A stretch of 5,727 nucleotides of DNA from Flavobacteriaceae bacterium (GCA_030590765.1 JAUVCP010000166.1:1-5727), one strand, 5' to 3'. Shown: positions 1 to 5,727, counted from the first letter of the stretch. Notes: generated from the sequence alone by a model not told the origin. Made by a program: numbers and translations.

Positions 1-22
1 TGATTTCATAATTTTTGTACAT
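1..22 (-). CDS. Possible first codons of a leftward gene running off the left edge (very tentative)
   Basis: Reading leftward, an ATG at 22-20 opens MYKNYEI without a stop before the edge, and a second ATG at 9-7 in another frame opens MKS. Seven codons cannot identify a protein. The only support is positional: a TAnnTTTG box on the same strand at 63-70 lies about 40 bases upstream, a suitable distance for a short leader, and the rightward glycosyltransferase gene begins at 110, so a divergent arrangement is plausible. Alternatively these bases may be intergenic, or the TGA at 1-3 may be the stop codon of a rightward gene ending at the edge. Confidence 0.2.
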
Positions 23-62
23 GTTTTTGTTCAGAAATAATTTTCTTCAATTAAACAGTCAG

Positions 63-70
63 CAAATATA
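63..70 (-). promoter_or_regulatory. Candidate Bacteroidota -7 promoter box (TATATTTG) facing left
   Basis: The minus strand reads TATATTTG, an exact match to the Bacteroidota primary sigma -7 consensus TAnnTTTG. No TTG-type -33 element lies at the usual 17-23 base spacing. It would drive the possible leftward gene beginning at 22 or 9. The surrounding sequence (64-85) is nearly pure A/T with a tandem TAATATT at 69-82, so a chance match is possible. Confidence 0.3.
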
Positions 71-109
71 ATATTTAATATTTTTACCATTATTTTAAAT
101 TCATTCTTT

Positions 110-1222
110 TTGCAACAAATTATAGTTTCTGTAACAAATGATCTGGTAACTGACCAACGAATAAAAAATATATGTGAAACATTACAAACGATAGGATATG
201 AAATTACTCTTATTGGAAGAAAACTTCCGGAGAGCTTACCTTTAAACAGAAATTACAAGACCATAAGAATGAAACTTCTGTTTAATAAGAGGTTCTTTTT
301 TTACGCAGAATATAATATTCGACTATTTTTTAAATTACTCTTTTTAAAAAAAGATATATTGCTTGCCAACGACTTAGATACCTTATTGCCCAATTATTTG
401 ATTAGTAAATTGTTTTCAAAAAAACTTATTTATGACAGTCATGAATTATTTACAGAAGTTCCTGAGTTAGTTTCAAGACCAAAAATTAGGAGTGTATGGT
501 TGGTCATTGAAAATTATATTTTTCCGAAACTTAATAATGTTTATACGGTCAATAACAGCATTGCTTCATTTTATCAAAAAAGATATCAGATCCCTGTCAA
601 AATAATTAGAAATATTGCCCCTAAATTAAGAAACATTAATATTGATTCTGCATTGGCAAAAAGAATTAAAGGAGGAAAGAAAATGCTTATTCTTCAGGGG
701 TCTGGGATCAATATGGATCGAGGAGCTGAAGAAGCTATTCAAATGATGCGATACCTTAAAAATACTGTTTTATATATCATTGGTGGTGGTGATATTTTTC
801 ATCTGTTAAAACCACTTGTCAGGAAATGGAAACTTAATAAAAAAGTTATTATTCTAAATAAAATGCCTTACGATGAATTGATGGAGTTCACCAAAATTGC
901 TGATTTAGGGCTTTCTTTAGATAAGGGAAGTAATTTGAATTACGAATTTAGCTTGCCAAACAAGGTATTTGATTATATACAGGCTCAAATTCCTCTTTTT
1001 GTGAGTGATAGAGTTGAAGTTGCGAAGATAGTTTCTGAAAACAATATTGGGTTTATAACACAAAGTCATGACCCAAAGGTCTTGGCAAAACAGGTTGAAA
1101 CTATTTTTCAAAATAAGGATAGTATATATGCGTGGAAACAAAACCTAAAAAAAGCATCTGAAAAGTATAATTGGGAAAAAGAAAGTGAAAAAATAAAAGA
1201 GATTTACACTCATTTAAAATAA
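110..1222 (+). CDS. GT-B fold glycosyltransferase (GT4-like), TTG start
   Basis: Predicted cytoplasmic, membrane-associated sugar transferase of 370 residues, which would move a sugar from a nucleotide donor onto a surface-glycan acceptor; donor and acceptor cannot be read from sequence. The N-terminal Rossmann domain spans about 1-185: SVTNDLVTDQR (7-17) is the usual opening of flavobacterial members, with ANDLD at 86-90 and YDSHEL at 108-113. The C-terminal domain begins with LILQGSG (193-199) and continues with IIGGGD (223-228) and SLPNKVFDYI (281-290), the donor-binding segment. The classical GT4 E-x7-E pair is not intact: the second acid corresponds to D288 and position 280 is Phe. The start is TTG at 110; no ATG or GTG lies between it and the in-frame stop at 38-40, and the protein begins where homologues normally begin. 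No Shine-Dalgarno sequence or clear TAnnTTTG box precedes it. Its 3' end overlaps the convergent GT2 gene by 9 bases. Confidence 0.88.
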   Translation: MQQIIVSVTNDLVTDQRIKNICETLQTIGYEITLIGRKLPESLPLNRNYKTIRMKLLFNKRFFFYAEYNIRLFFKLLFLKKDILLANDLDTLLPNYLISKLFSKKLIYDSHELFTEVPELVSRPKIRSVWLVIENYIFPKLNNVYTVNNSIASFYQKRYQIPVKIIRNIAPKLRNINIDSALAKRIKGGKKMLILQGSGINMDRGAEEAIQMMRYLKNTVLYIIGGGDIFHLLKPLVRKWKLNKKVIILNKMPYDELMEFTKIADLGLSLDKGSNLNYEFSLPNKVFDYIQAQIPLFVSDRVEVAKIVSENNIGFITQSHDPKVLAKQVETIFQNKDSIYAWKQNLKKASEKYNWEKESEKIKEIYTHLK

Positions 1223-1966
1223 TTTTTCTATGTTTTTAAGGCTGTATTTTAACCAACTTAAAATTGTAAAAAGGGGTTTATAATAAATCTTGCTTTCTGC
1301 AGCCTTTAAATTTATCTCTTGTTTATATAAATCCCAATCGTATTTTTTACTAACTCCCTTTGTTCCACATAAAGATACAATCCTATCAACAATGATTACA
1401 TTGACTCCCTTATTATAAAGTTTTAAATTCAAAGCATAGTCAGAAAGCCGATCATATTGTAAGGAGAAATAATTATTTTTAATAAGTTCTTTTTTATATA
1501 AAATTCCTTGATGATGCAGGGTGTTTCTTATCCATAGTTTATTTGACCACAAGGGTTTTACAATTCCTTTATTTCTTTTTATCCAAAAAGCATCTTTATT
1601 GTTAAAATCGTATTGAATATTTCCTAATATCATATCAGTTTCAGGGGAATATTTTTCGGTAAAAATGTCTTGCAAAACACTATTATCATATAATTGATCA
1701 TCTGTTCCAAGAAATAAAATCCATTTTCCTTTTGCTTTGAATATTCCTTTATTCATCGCATCATAAATTCCATAATCTTTATTCGACTCCCAATAAAAAG
1801 GTGCTTTTAATTTTTTTAGATAATCGATAGTTCCATCAGTTGATAAGGCATCTATTATGATTACTTCGTAATTTTTATAAATTTGATTTTGGATCGATAT
1901 AATAATCTTTTTAAGATTTATTAAATCATTTAACGATGGTATAATTATAGATATGACAGGATTCAA
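1214..1966 (-). CDS. GT2 family (GT-A fold) glycosyltransferase, WfgS-like, TTG start
   Basis: Cytoplasmic glycosyltransferase of 250 residues, probably adding one sugar to a lipid-linked or LPS/O-antigen acceptor. The nucleotide-binding opening is VISIIIPSLND (4-14), followed by VIIIDALSTDGT (35-46), where the usual D-G-x-S-x-D-G-T has Ala in place of Gly. The segment DYGIYDAMNKGIFKAKG (64-80) leads to FLGTDD (85-90), the DxD-like metal and donor site, and HHQG (151-154) is the acceptor-side motif common in WfgS-like enzymes. The C-terminal stretch from about 228 is hydrophobic and basic and may attach to the inner face of the membrane. The start is TTG at 1966; the frame is open back to the ftsE stop but has no ATG or GTG, and the product then starts as GT2 enzymes usually do. 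Only 27 bases separate it from ftsE, so the two are probably cotranscribed. Substrate unknown. Confidence 0.88.
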   Translation of the reverse strand: MNPVISIIIPSLNDLINLKKIIISIQNQIYKNYEVIIIDALSTDGTIDYLKKLKAPFYWESNKDYGIYDAMNKGIFKAKGKWILFLGTDDQLYDNSVLQDIFTEKYSPETDMILGNIQYDFNNKDAFWIKRNKGIVKPLWSNKLWIRNTLHHQGILYKKELIKNNYFSLQYDRLSDYALNLKLYNKGVNVIIVDRIVSLCGTKGVSKKYDWDLYKQEINLKAAESKIYYKPLFTILSWLKYSLKNIEKLF

Positions 1967-1993
1967 TAATATTAGCTTTAAATTTAATAGAAC

Positions 1994-2653
1994 TTATATC
2001 ACTTCAAAAACTTTATTTCCTTCACATTTAATTGTTTTATGAGGAAATTTTAAAATAAGGGCATAATCATGGGTTGCCATCAAAATAGTGATACCTGTTT
2101 TATTGATATCTTCTAAAACATTCATGATCTCAATAGATGTTTTTGGGTCTAAATTACCAGTTGGTTCATCGGCTAATATCATTTCGGGATTATTCAACAA
2201 GGCTCTTGCAATTGCCACTCTTTGCTGCTCACCACCCGATAGTTGATAGGGCATTTTAAACCCTTTACTTTTCATTGCAACTTTATCAAGAACATCGTTG
2301 ATCTTGGCATCCATTATATTTTTTCCCTTCCATCCGGTAGCTTTTAAAACAAAATATAAATTCTCATGAACCGATCGATCATTCAAAAGTTTAAAGTCCT
2401 GAAAAACAATTCCTAATTTTCTTCTTAAAAAAGGAATTTCCTTTTCTTTTAGTTTATTCAAATCGAAACCAACAGCACTTCCTGATCCTTCCTGCAAAGG
2501 TAAATCTCCATAAAGAGTTTTCATTAAACTACTTTTTCCACTGCCTGTTTTGCCAATAATATAATTAAAATCACCTTTTTCAATATCCAAATTTACATTT
2601 GATAAAATTAAACTTTCTCTTTGAAAAATGGAAGCATCTTTTAATTGAAGCAT
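1994..2653 (-). CDS. ftsE: Cell-division ATP-binding protein FtsE
   Basis: ABC-type ATPase of 219 residues, the usual FtsE length. In characterised bacteria FtsE binds the membrane protein FtsX at the septum, and ATP hydrolysis is passed through FtsX to periplasmic regulators of peptidoglycan hydrolases; it does not transport a solute. All ATPase motifs are present: Walker A GKTGSGKSS (34-42), Q-loop VFQDFKLL with Gln85, signature LSGGEQQR (138-145), Walker B MILADEP (158-164, catalytic Glu163), D-loop around GNLDP (166-170) and switch His195 in MATHD. NDRSVHEN (91-98) corresponds to the MDRTVYDN region of E. coli FtsE, which favours FtsE over LolD or other MacB-type ATPases. The start is ATG at 2653. 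No ftsX lies in the window; the next gene on this strand is a GT2 glycosyltransferase 27 bases downstream. A TAnnTTTG box at 2688-2695 is the likely promoter. Confidence 0.93.
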   Translation of the reverse strand: MLQLKDASIFQRESLILSNVNLDIEKGDFNYIIGKTGSGKSSLMKTLYGDLPLQEGSGSAVGFDLNKLKEKEIPFLRRKLGIVFQDFKLLNDRSVHENLYFVLKATGWKGKNIMDAKINDVLDKVAMKSKGFKMPYQLSGGEQQRVAIARALLNNPEMILADEPTGNLDPKTSIEIMNVLEDINKTGITILMATHDYALILKFPHKTIKCEGNKVFEVI

Positions 2654-2687
2654 GGAATAATAGTTTTGAAAATTAAATTGCAGATTA

Positions 2688-2695
2688 CAAACTTA
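2688..2695 (-). promoter_or_regulatory. Candidate -7 promoter box (TAAGTTTG) for ftsE-GT2
   Basis: The minus strand reads TAAGTTTG, an exact match to the Bacteroidota TAnnTTTG box, 34 bases before the ftsE ATG, which leaves a leader of roughly 25-30 bases. No clear TTG -33 element sits 17-23 bases further upstream, so the promoter may be weak or activator-dependent. Confidence 0.5.
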
Positions 2696-2773
2696 CAGTA
2701 TAATTATGATATTAAAAAGGTAATAACAGTAATACTATTCTGACTAATCTTATTCAAAATCTCTTTCAGTTAC

Positions 2774-2788
2774 TTGTAAATTTTACAA
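2774..2788. promoter_or_regulatory. Perfect 15-bp palindrome in the divergent promoter region; possible operator
   Basis: TTGTAAA-T-TTTACAA is a perfect inverted repeat with 7-bp arms and a single central base. It lies between the outward-facing -7 boxes of ftsE (2688-2695) and the tlpA-like gene (2820-2827), about 32 bases upstream of the latter. That places it just above the -33 region, where an activator of the rightward gene could bind. A hairpin terminator is unlikely because the loop would be one base and no transcript ends there. The binding protein, if any, is unknown. Confidence 0.4.
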
Positions 2789-2819
2789 TATATTTAACTA
2801 TCTGTTACTATATAATTTT

Positions 2820-2827
2820 TATTTTTG
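2820..2827 (+). promoter_or_regulatory. Candidate -7 promoter box (TATTTTTG) for the TlpA-like gene
   Basis: TATTTTTG matches TAnnTTTG exactly and ends 17 bases before the ATG at 2845, giving a leader of only about 10 bases. No TTG -33 element is found at the usual spacing; the nearest TTG (2774-2776) is inside the 15-bp palindrome and too far away. Confidence 0.5.
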
Positions 2828-2844
2828 GATGTTTTATCAATCAC

Positions 2845-4068
2845 ATGCGCAATCTAAATATATTTATTGGTTTTATTTTTTTCCTTCTTCTTTTTTCATG
2901 CAAGGAAGAAATACCTGATTCTGGATTGAAATCTGGTTTGTGGAGAGGCGAAATTCTGGCTCAGAATAACAGAATTCCTTTTAATTTTGAGGTACAGAAA
3001 AAAGATGGTGTATTTACCATTTATTTGATCAATGGAAAAGAAAAATTTTTGATCAACGGAGTAAATGTATTTGGAGATTCTCTTTTTTTCGATATGCATA
3101 TATTTGATATTTCCATAAAAGCAAAACTAAAAGATAGCCTGATAACTGGTACATATACAAAGAATTATGCAAAAAATTACGTTTTACCTTTTAAAGCTGT
3201 ATTCAACAAAAAGGGACGATTTGACAACATAAACAGTAATCATAAATTTGATGGAACCTGGGAAACTACATTTAAAAACAGTGATGGCAAAGAAACATCT
3301 GCAATTGGTATTTTTGAGGCTAAAAATAATATCTTGAACGGAACATTTCTATTAAAAACAGGTGATTATCGGTTTTTAGATGGATATACTAAAAAAGACA
3401 CCATGTTTTTATATTCATTTGATGGAAATCATATTTATAAATTCAAGGCTGTAAAAGTGAATGATTCTATTATAAATGGTGAATTTTGGTCTGGTAAAAC
3501 AGGATATAAAACATTTATTTCAAAAAGGAATGGTTCTATAAAATTGCCAGATGCAAATGAATTGACCTATTTAAAAGAAGGTAATAAAAAAATAGAATTT
3601 TCTTTTCCTGACCTTAATAGAAATCTGGTTACGTTAAACGATGAGAAATACAAGAACAAAGTTGTGATTCTTCAAATTTTAGGAACATGGTGCCCAAACT
3701 GTATGGATGAGACAGTGTTCTTAGCAGATTGGTATACGAAAAATAGTGATAAAGGAGTTGAAATAATTGGATTGGCTTATGAGAATAAGAATGATTTTGA
3801 CTATGCTAAGAAAAGAGTTGAAATAATGAAAGATAAACTGAATGCAAATTATGATTTTGTAATTGCAGGGACATCATCTGTAAAATCAGCATCAGCATCA
3901 TTACCAATGCTAAATAAAGTAGTATCATTTCCGACAACTATAATTATTGATAAAAAAGGAAAGGTAAGAAGAATCCATACAGGTTTTTCAGGGCCAGCAA
4001 CAGGTATTTATTATGAAGAATTTGTTGATGATTTTAATCAGTTTGTCAATAAATTGATAGAAGAGTAA
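2845..4068 (+). CDS. TlpA-like thioredoxin-fold lipoprotein (thiol-disulfide oxidoreductase) with a duplicated N-terminal domain
   Basis: Exported lipoprotein of 407 residues, likely a thiol-disulfide reductase acting on envelope proteins. A short hydrophobic signal (about 5-18) ends in a lipobox, LFSC, with Cys19 as the predicted lipidated residue. The next residues, KEE (20-22), resemble the Bacteroidota surface lipoprotein export signal. Residues about 31-230 are beta-rich and appear to hold two copies of one domain (31-125 and 137-230): compare KDSLITGTYT (96-105) with NDSIINGEFW (206-215). The thioredoxin domain covers about 250-405: TWCPNC (281-286) is the redox motif, LAYE (310-313) lies in a core strand region, and SFPTTIIID (361-369) carries the cis-proline Pro363. 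Both cysteines and the proline are present, so the enzyme should be redox-active. The ATG at 2845 is the start; it directly precedes the signal peptide. The TPR gene follows after 70 bases. The substrate is unknown. Confidence 0.87.
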   Translation: MRNLNIFIGFIFFLLLFSCKEEIPDSGLKSGLWRGEILAQNNRIPFNFEVQKKDGVFTIYLINGKEKFLINGVNVFGDSLFFDMHIFDISIKAKLKDSLITGTYTKNYAKNYVLPFKAVFNKKGRFDNINSNHKFDGTWETTFKNSDGKETSAIGIFEAKNNILNGTFLLKTGDYRFLDGYTKKDTMFLYSFDGNHIYKFKAVKVNDSIINGEFWSGKTGYKTFISKRNGSIKLPDANELTYLKEGNKKIEFSFPDLNRNLVTLNDEKYKNKVVILQILGTWCPNCMDETVFLADWYTKNSDKGVEIIGLAYENKNDFDYAKKRVEIMKDKLNANYDFVIAGTSSVKSASASLPMLNKVVSFPTTIIIDKKGKVRRIHTGFSGPATGIYYEEFVDDFNQFVNKLIEE

Positions 4069-4108
4069 AAATTATTGAATTAATCACCAAGCAAACTAAG
4101 GTTATTGC

Positions 4109-4116
4109 TATTTTTG
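4109..4116 (+). promoter_or_regulatory. Candidate -7 promoter box (TATTTTTG) for the TPR gene
   Basis: TATTTTTG, identical to the box before the TlpA-like gene, lies 22 bases upstream of the first ATG at 4139. It suggests that the TPR gene has its own promoter, in addition to any read-through from the upstream gene, since the 70-base gap shows no terminator hairpin. No -33 TTG is found at normal spacing; TTG at 4075-4077 is 31 bases away. Confidence 0.45.
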
Positions 4117-4138
4117 TAATTTAAAATATATCTGATTA

Positions 4139-5727
4139 ATGATGATTCGTAAGTTTTTAATAATATTATTTATATTCACATTCTACGTTGGTTTTGCTCA
4201 GCAGTCAAAAATTTACACCAATGACCTGGTGGTTTATAACCATGCTTCCGAATTATATTTGAATAAAGACTATAGTGCAGCACAAATACTTTTTAAAAGA
4301 ATTAAAAACAGTTTTAATGATGATTCTGAGCTAAAGGCACGTTGTTATTATTATGAGGCATTTTGTGCCATTAGGCTTGGTCAAAAGGATGGAGATGAAT
4401 TAATGAAATCTTTTTTTGAAAGATATCCAACAAGTACTAAAAGAAATAATGCATATTTAGAAGTTAGCGATTATTATTTTAAAAACGGAAAATATGCATA
4501 TGCTCTAAAATGGTATGCAAAGGTTGATAATTCGAACCTGTCTTCATACAACAAAGAGGAATTTATTTTTAACAAAGCTTATAGTTTTTATGCAGTTGGA
4601 AGTTATACCAATGCTAAAAAGTATTTTTCAGAGTTGCTAGACTCACCAAAATACGGTTCTCAAGCAAAATATTATTATGGTTTTATGGCCTATAAAGATG
4701 ATGATTTTGCTGAGGCAGATAAATATTTAAGTGAGGCTGCTTCAAAAAATAGTTCCGATAAGGATATTGACTATTTTTTGGTGAATATAAAATTTAAAAC
4801 AGGAAAATTTCAGGAGGCTATTGATGCCGGATTACCATTGTTGAAAAAGTCAAATGGTATACAAAAATCAGAACTTTCAAAAATAATTGGTGAAAGTTAT
4901 TTTAACCTAAAGGAATATGAAAAGGCCGTTCCATATTTAATGGCATATAAAGGGAAAAAGGGAAAATGGAATAATACAGATTATTATCAACTGGGTTATA
5001 CTTATTTTCTTCACGAAGACTACAACAATGCAATGCAGTGGTTTACTAAGATCATTGATGGAAAAAATGCAGTATCACAAAATGCATATTATCACCTTGC
5101 AGATTGTTATTTAAAGGATAATAGAAAACAGGAGGCATTGAATGCTTTTCGAAATACCAAACAAATGGATTTTGATGCTGAGATCAAAAAAGATGCCTGG
5201 TTGAATTATGCTAAATTGAGCTATGAAATTGGAAATCCATACAAAAAAGCAACAGATGTAATTCAGGAATATATTAGTACTTACCCAGATGAAATTGATA
5301 AAAAAATTATTAATGAATTGCTGATAAGTGCTTTTATTACATCAAATGACTTTGGTGGAGCAGTAAATTATCTTGAAAACAATAAAGAGTTTAAAGATTT
5401 AGAAACTTATCAAAAAGTTACATACTTATATGGTATTCAGTTGTTTAATAATGAAAGGTATGAAAAGGCTATTCATAATTTTAATTTATCATTAGAATCA
5501 ACTCCTCTTTCAAGCTACAAATCAAAAGCTTTATTTTGGAAAGCAGAATCAAATTACAGATTAGATAATTATGATAATGCTTTGTCCGATTTCGAAAGTT
5601 TTATGATTTCTACAGAAACAGATAAGGTTGGAGAAAATGAATGGATCCATTATAATCTTGCCTATACCTATTTTAAGTTAAAAGAGTATAACAAGTCAGG
5701 TGGTCATTTTGATGCATATATCAATTC
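4139..5727 (+). CDS. Exported tetratricopeptide-repeat protein, 3' end beyond the window
   Basis: The frame is open from the ATG at 4139 to the right edge, giving 529 codons without a stop, so the gene is partial. Two consecutive ATGs (4139 and 4142) are possible starts. The first 20 residues form a signal peptide: RK at 4-5, a hydrophobic run to 17, and a signal peptidase I site at VGFA|QQ, placing the protein in the periplasm or on the outer membrane. The rest is helical with roughly a dozen TPR-type helix pairs. The clearest are DYYQLGYTYFLHEDYNNAMQ onward (281-305), 315-339, 426-452, 463-489 and 503-528, each with the small/aromatic pattern of TPR helix A followed by Y-x-x-A in helix B. 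Such repeats bind peptides or other proteins, so a scaffold or envelope-assembly role is plausible, but no enzyme domain is visible. Flavobacteria often carry exported TPR proteins of about 1000 residues, so perhaps half is seen. Confidence 0.85.
   Translation, partial: MMIRKFLIILFIFTFYVGFAQQSKIYTNDLVVYNHASELYLNKDYSAAQILFKRIKNSFNDDSELKARCYYYEAFCAIRLGQKDGDELMKSFFERYPTSTKRNNAYLEVSDYYFKNGKYAYALKWYAKVDNSNLSSYNKEEFIFNKAYSFYAVGSYTNAKKYFSELLDSPKYGSQAKYYYGFMAYKDDDFAEADKYLSEAASKNSSDKDIDYFLVNIKFKTGKFQEAIDAGLPLLKKSNGIQKSELSKIIGESYFNLKEYEKAVPYLMAYKGKKGKWNNTDYYQLGYTYFLHEDYNNAMQWFTKIIDGKNAVSQNAYYHLADCYLKDNRKQEALNAFRNTKQMDFDAEIKKDAWLNYAKLSYEIGNPYKKATDVIQEYISTYPDEIDKKIINELLISAFITSNDFGGAVNYLENNKEFKDLETYQKVTYLYGIQLFNNERYEKAIHNFNLSLESTPLSSYKSKALFWKAESNYRLDNYDNALSDFESFMISTETDKVGENEWIHYNLAYTYFKLKEYNKSGGHFDAYIN

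Noticed and set aside
69..82. Tandem TAATATT TAATATT and surrounding near-palindromes
   Set aside because: The stretch is almost pure A/T, where such repeats arise by composition; no flanking symmetry or GC content supports a binding site.
917..1141. 74-codon open frame on the minus strand inside the GT4-like gene
   Set aside because: It is antisense to a well-supported gene, has no recognisable motif, and looks like a by-product of the AT-rich coding sequence on the other strand.
1200..1260. Possible bidirectional terminator at the convergent glycosyltransferase ends
   Set aside because: Runs of A and T are present, but I find no GC-containing stem; any hairpin would be AT-only and weak.
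2720..2809. Repeated GTAATA (2720-2725, 2729-2734) and GTTACT (2769-2774, 2804-2809) words in the ftsE/tlpA intergenic region
   Set aside because: The words are six bases long, in unequal spacing and without extended flanking identity, so they are not distinguishable from chance in this composition.
2896..3099. 67-codon open frame on the minus strand inside the TlpA-like gene
   Set aside because: It lies opposite the signal peptide and first beta domain of a clear gene, and its translation shows no domain or signal of its own.
3886..3900. Short tandem TCAGCA repeat (2.5 copies)
   Set aside because: It encodes Ser-Ala-Ser-Ala-Ser in frame within the thioredoxin domain; six-base units would not shift the frame, and 15 bases are too few to suggest a phase-variable tract.
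1..5727. Mobile element, CRISPR array, tRNA/rRNA or defence system
   Set aside because: No terminal inverted repeats, transposase or integrase motifs, regularly spaced repeats or RNA-gene signatures were seen; all sizeable open frames are accounted for by envelope and cell-division genes.

Overview
The window is a chromosomal stretch from an AT-rich member of the Bacteroidota, most likely class Flavobacteriia. The reasons are very AT-rich coding sequence, translation starts without Shine-Dalgarno sequences, promoter -7 boxes of the Bacteroidota form TAnnTTTG, and proteins whose wording is typical of flavobacterial families (an FtsE, a TlpA-like lipoprotein ending in a WCPNC thioredoxin domain, and a TPR protein with an '...FAQ' signal peptide). 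The assignment rests on remembered family features, not on a search.

Layout. Positions 1-109 are an intergenic edge that may hold the first codons of a leftward gene. Positions 110-1222 (+) encode a GT-B (GT4-like) glycosyltransferase. It runs tail to tail into a leftward two-gene unit with a 9-bp overlap of the coding ends: a GT2 (GT-A) glycosyltransferase (1214-1966, -), transcribed after the cell-division ATPase gene ftsE (1994-2653, -). A 191-bp divergent intergenic region (2654-2843/2844) separates ftsE from a rightward pair: a TlpA-like thioredoxin lipoprotein (2845-4068, +) and a large exported TPR protein (4139 to beyond the right edge, +). The TPR gene has no stop in the window. No stretch longer than 300 bases lacks a gene.

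How the genes may work together. All five concern the cell envelope: two glycosyltransferases probably make surface glycan (LPS/O-antigen or exopolysaccharide), FtsE powers FtsEX control of septal peptidoglycan hydrolysis, and the TlpA and TPR proteins act outside the cytoplasm. FtsX is not in the window. The shared theme is inference; only the ftsE-GT2 pair looks like one transcription unit.

The most informative non-coding signals are four TAnnTTTG boxes in suitable promoter positions and a perfect 15-bp palindrome in the ftsE/tlpA divergent region. The most interesting protein signals are a surface-export-like motif behind the lipobox cysteine of the TlpA protein and an internal duplication in its N-terminal half. 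I see no CRISPR array, mobile element, RNA gene or convincing undescribed multi-gene system.
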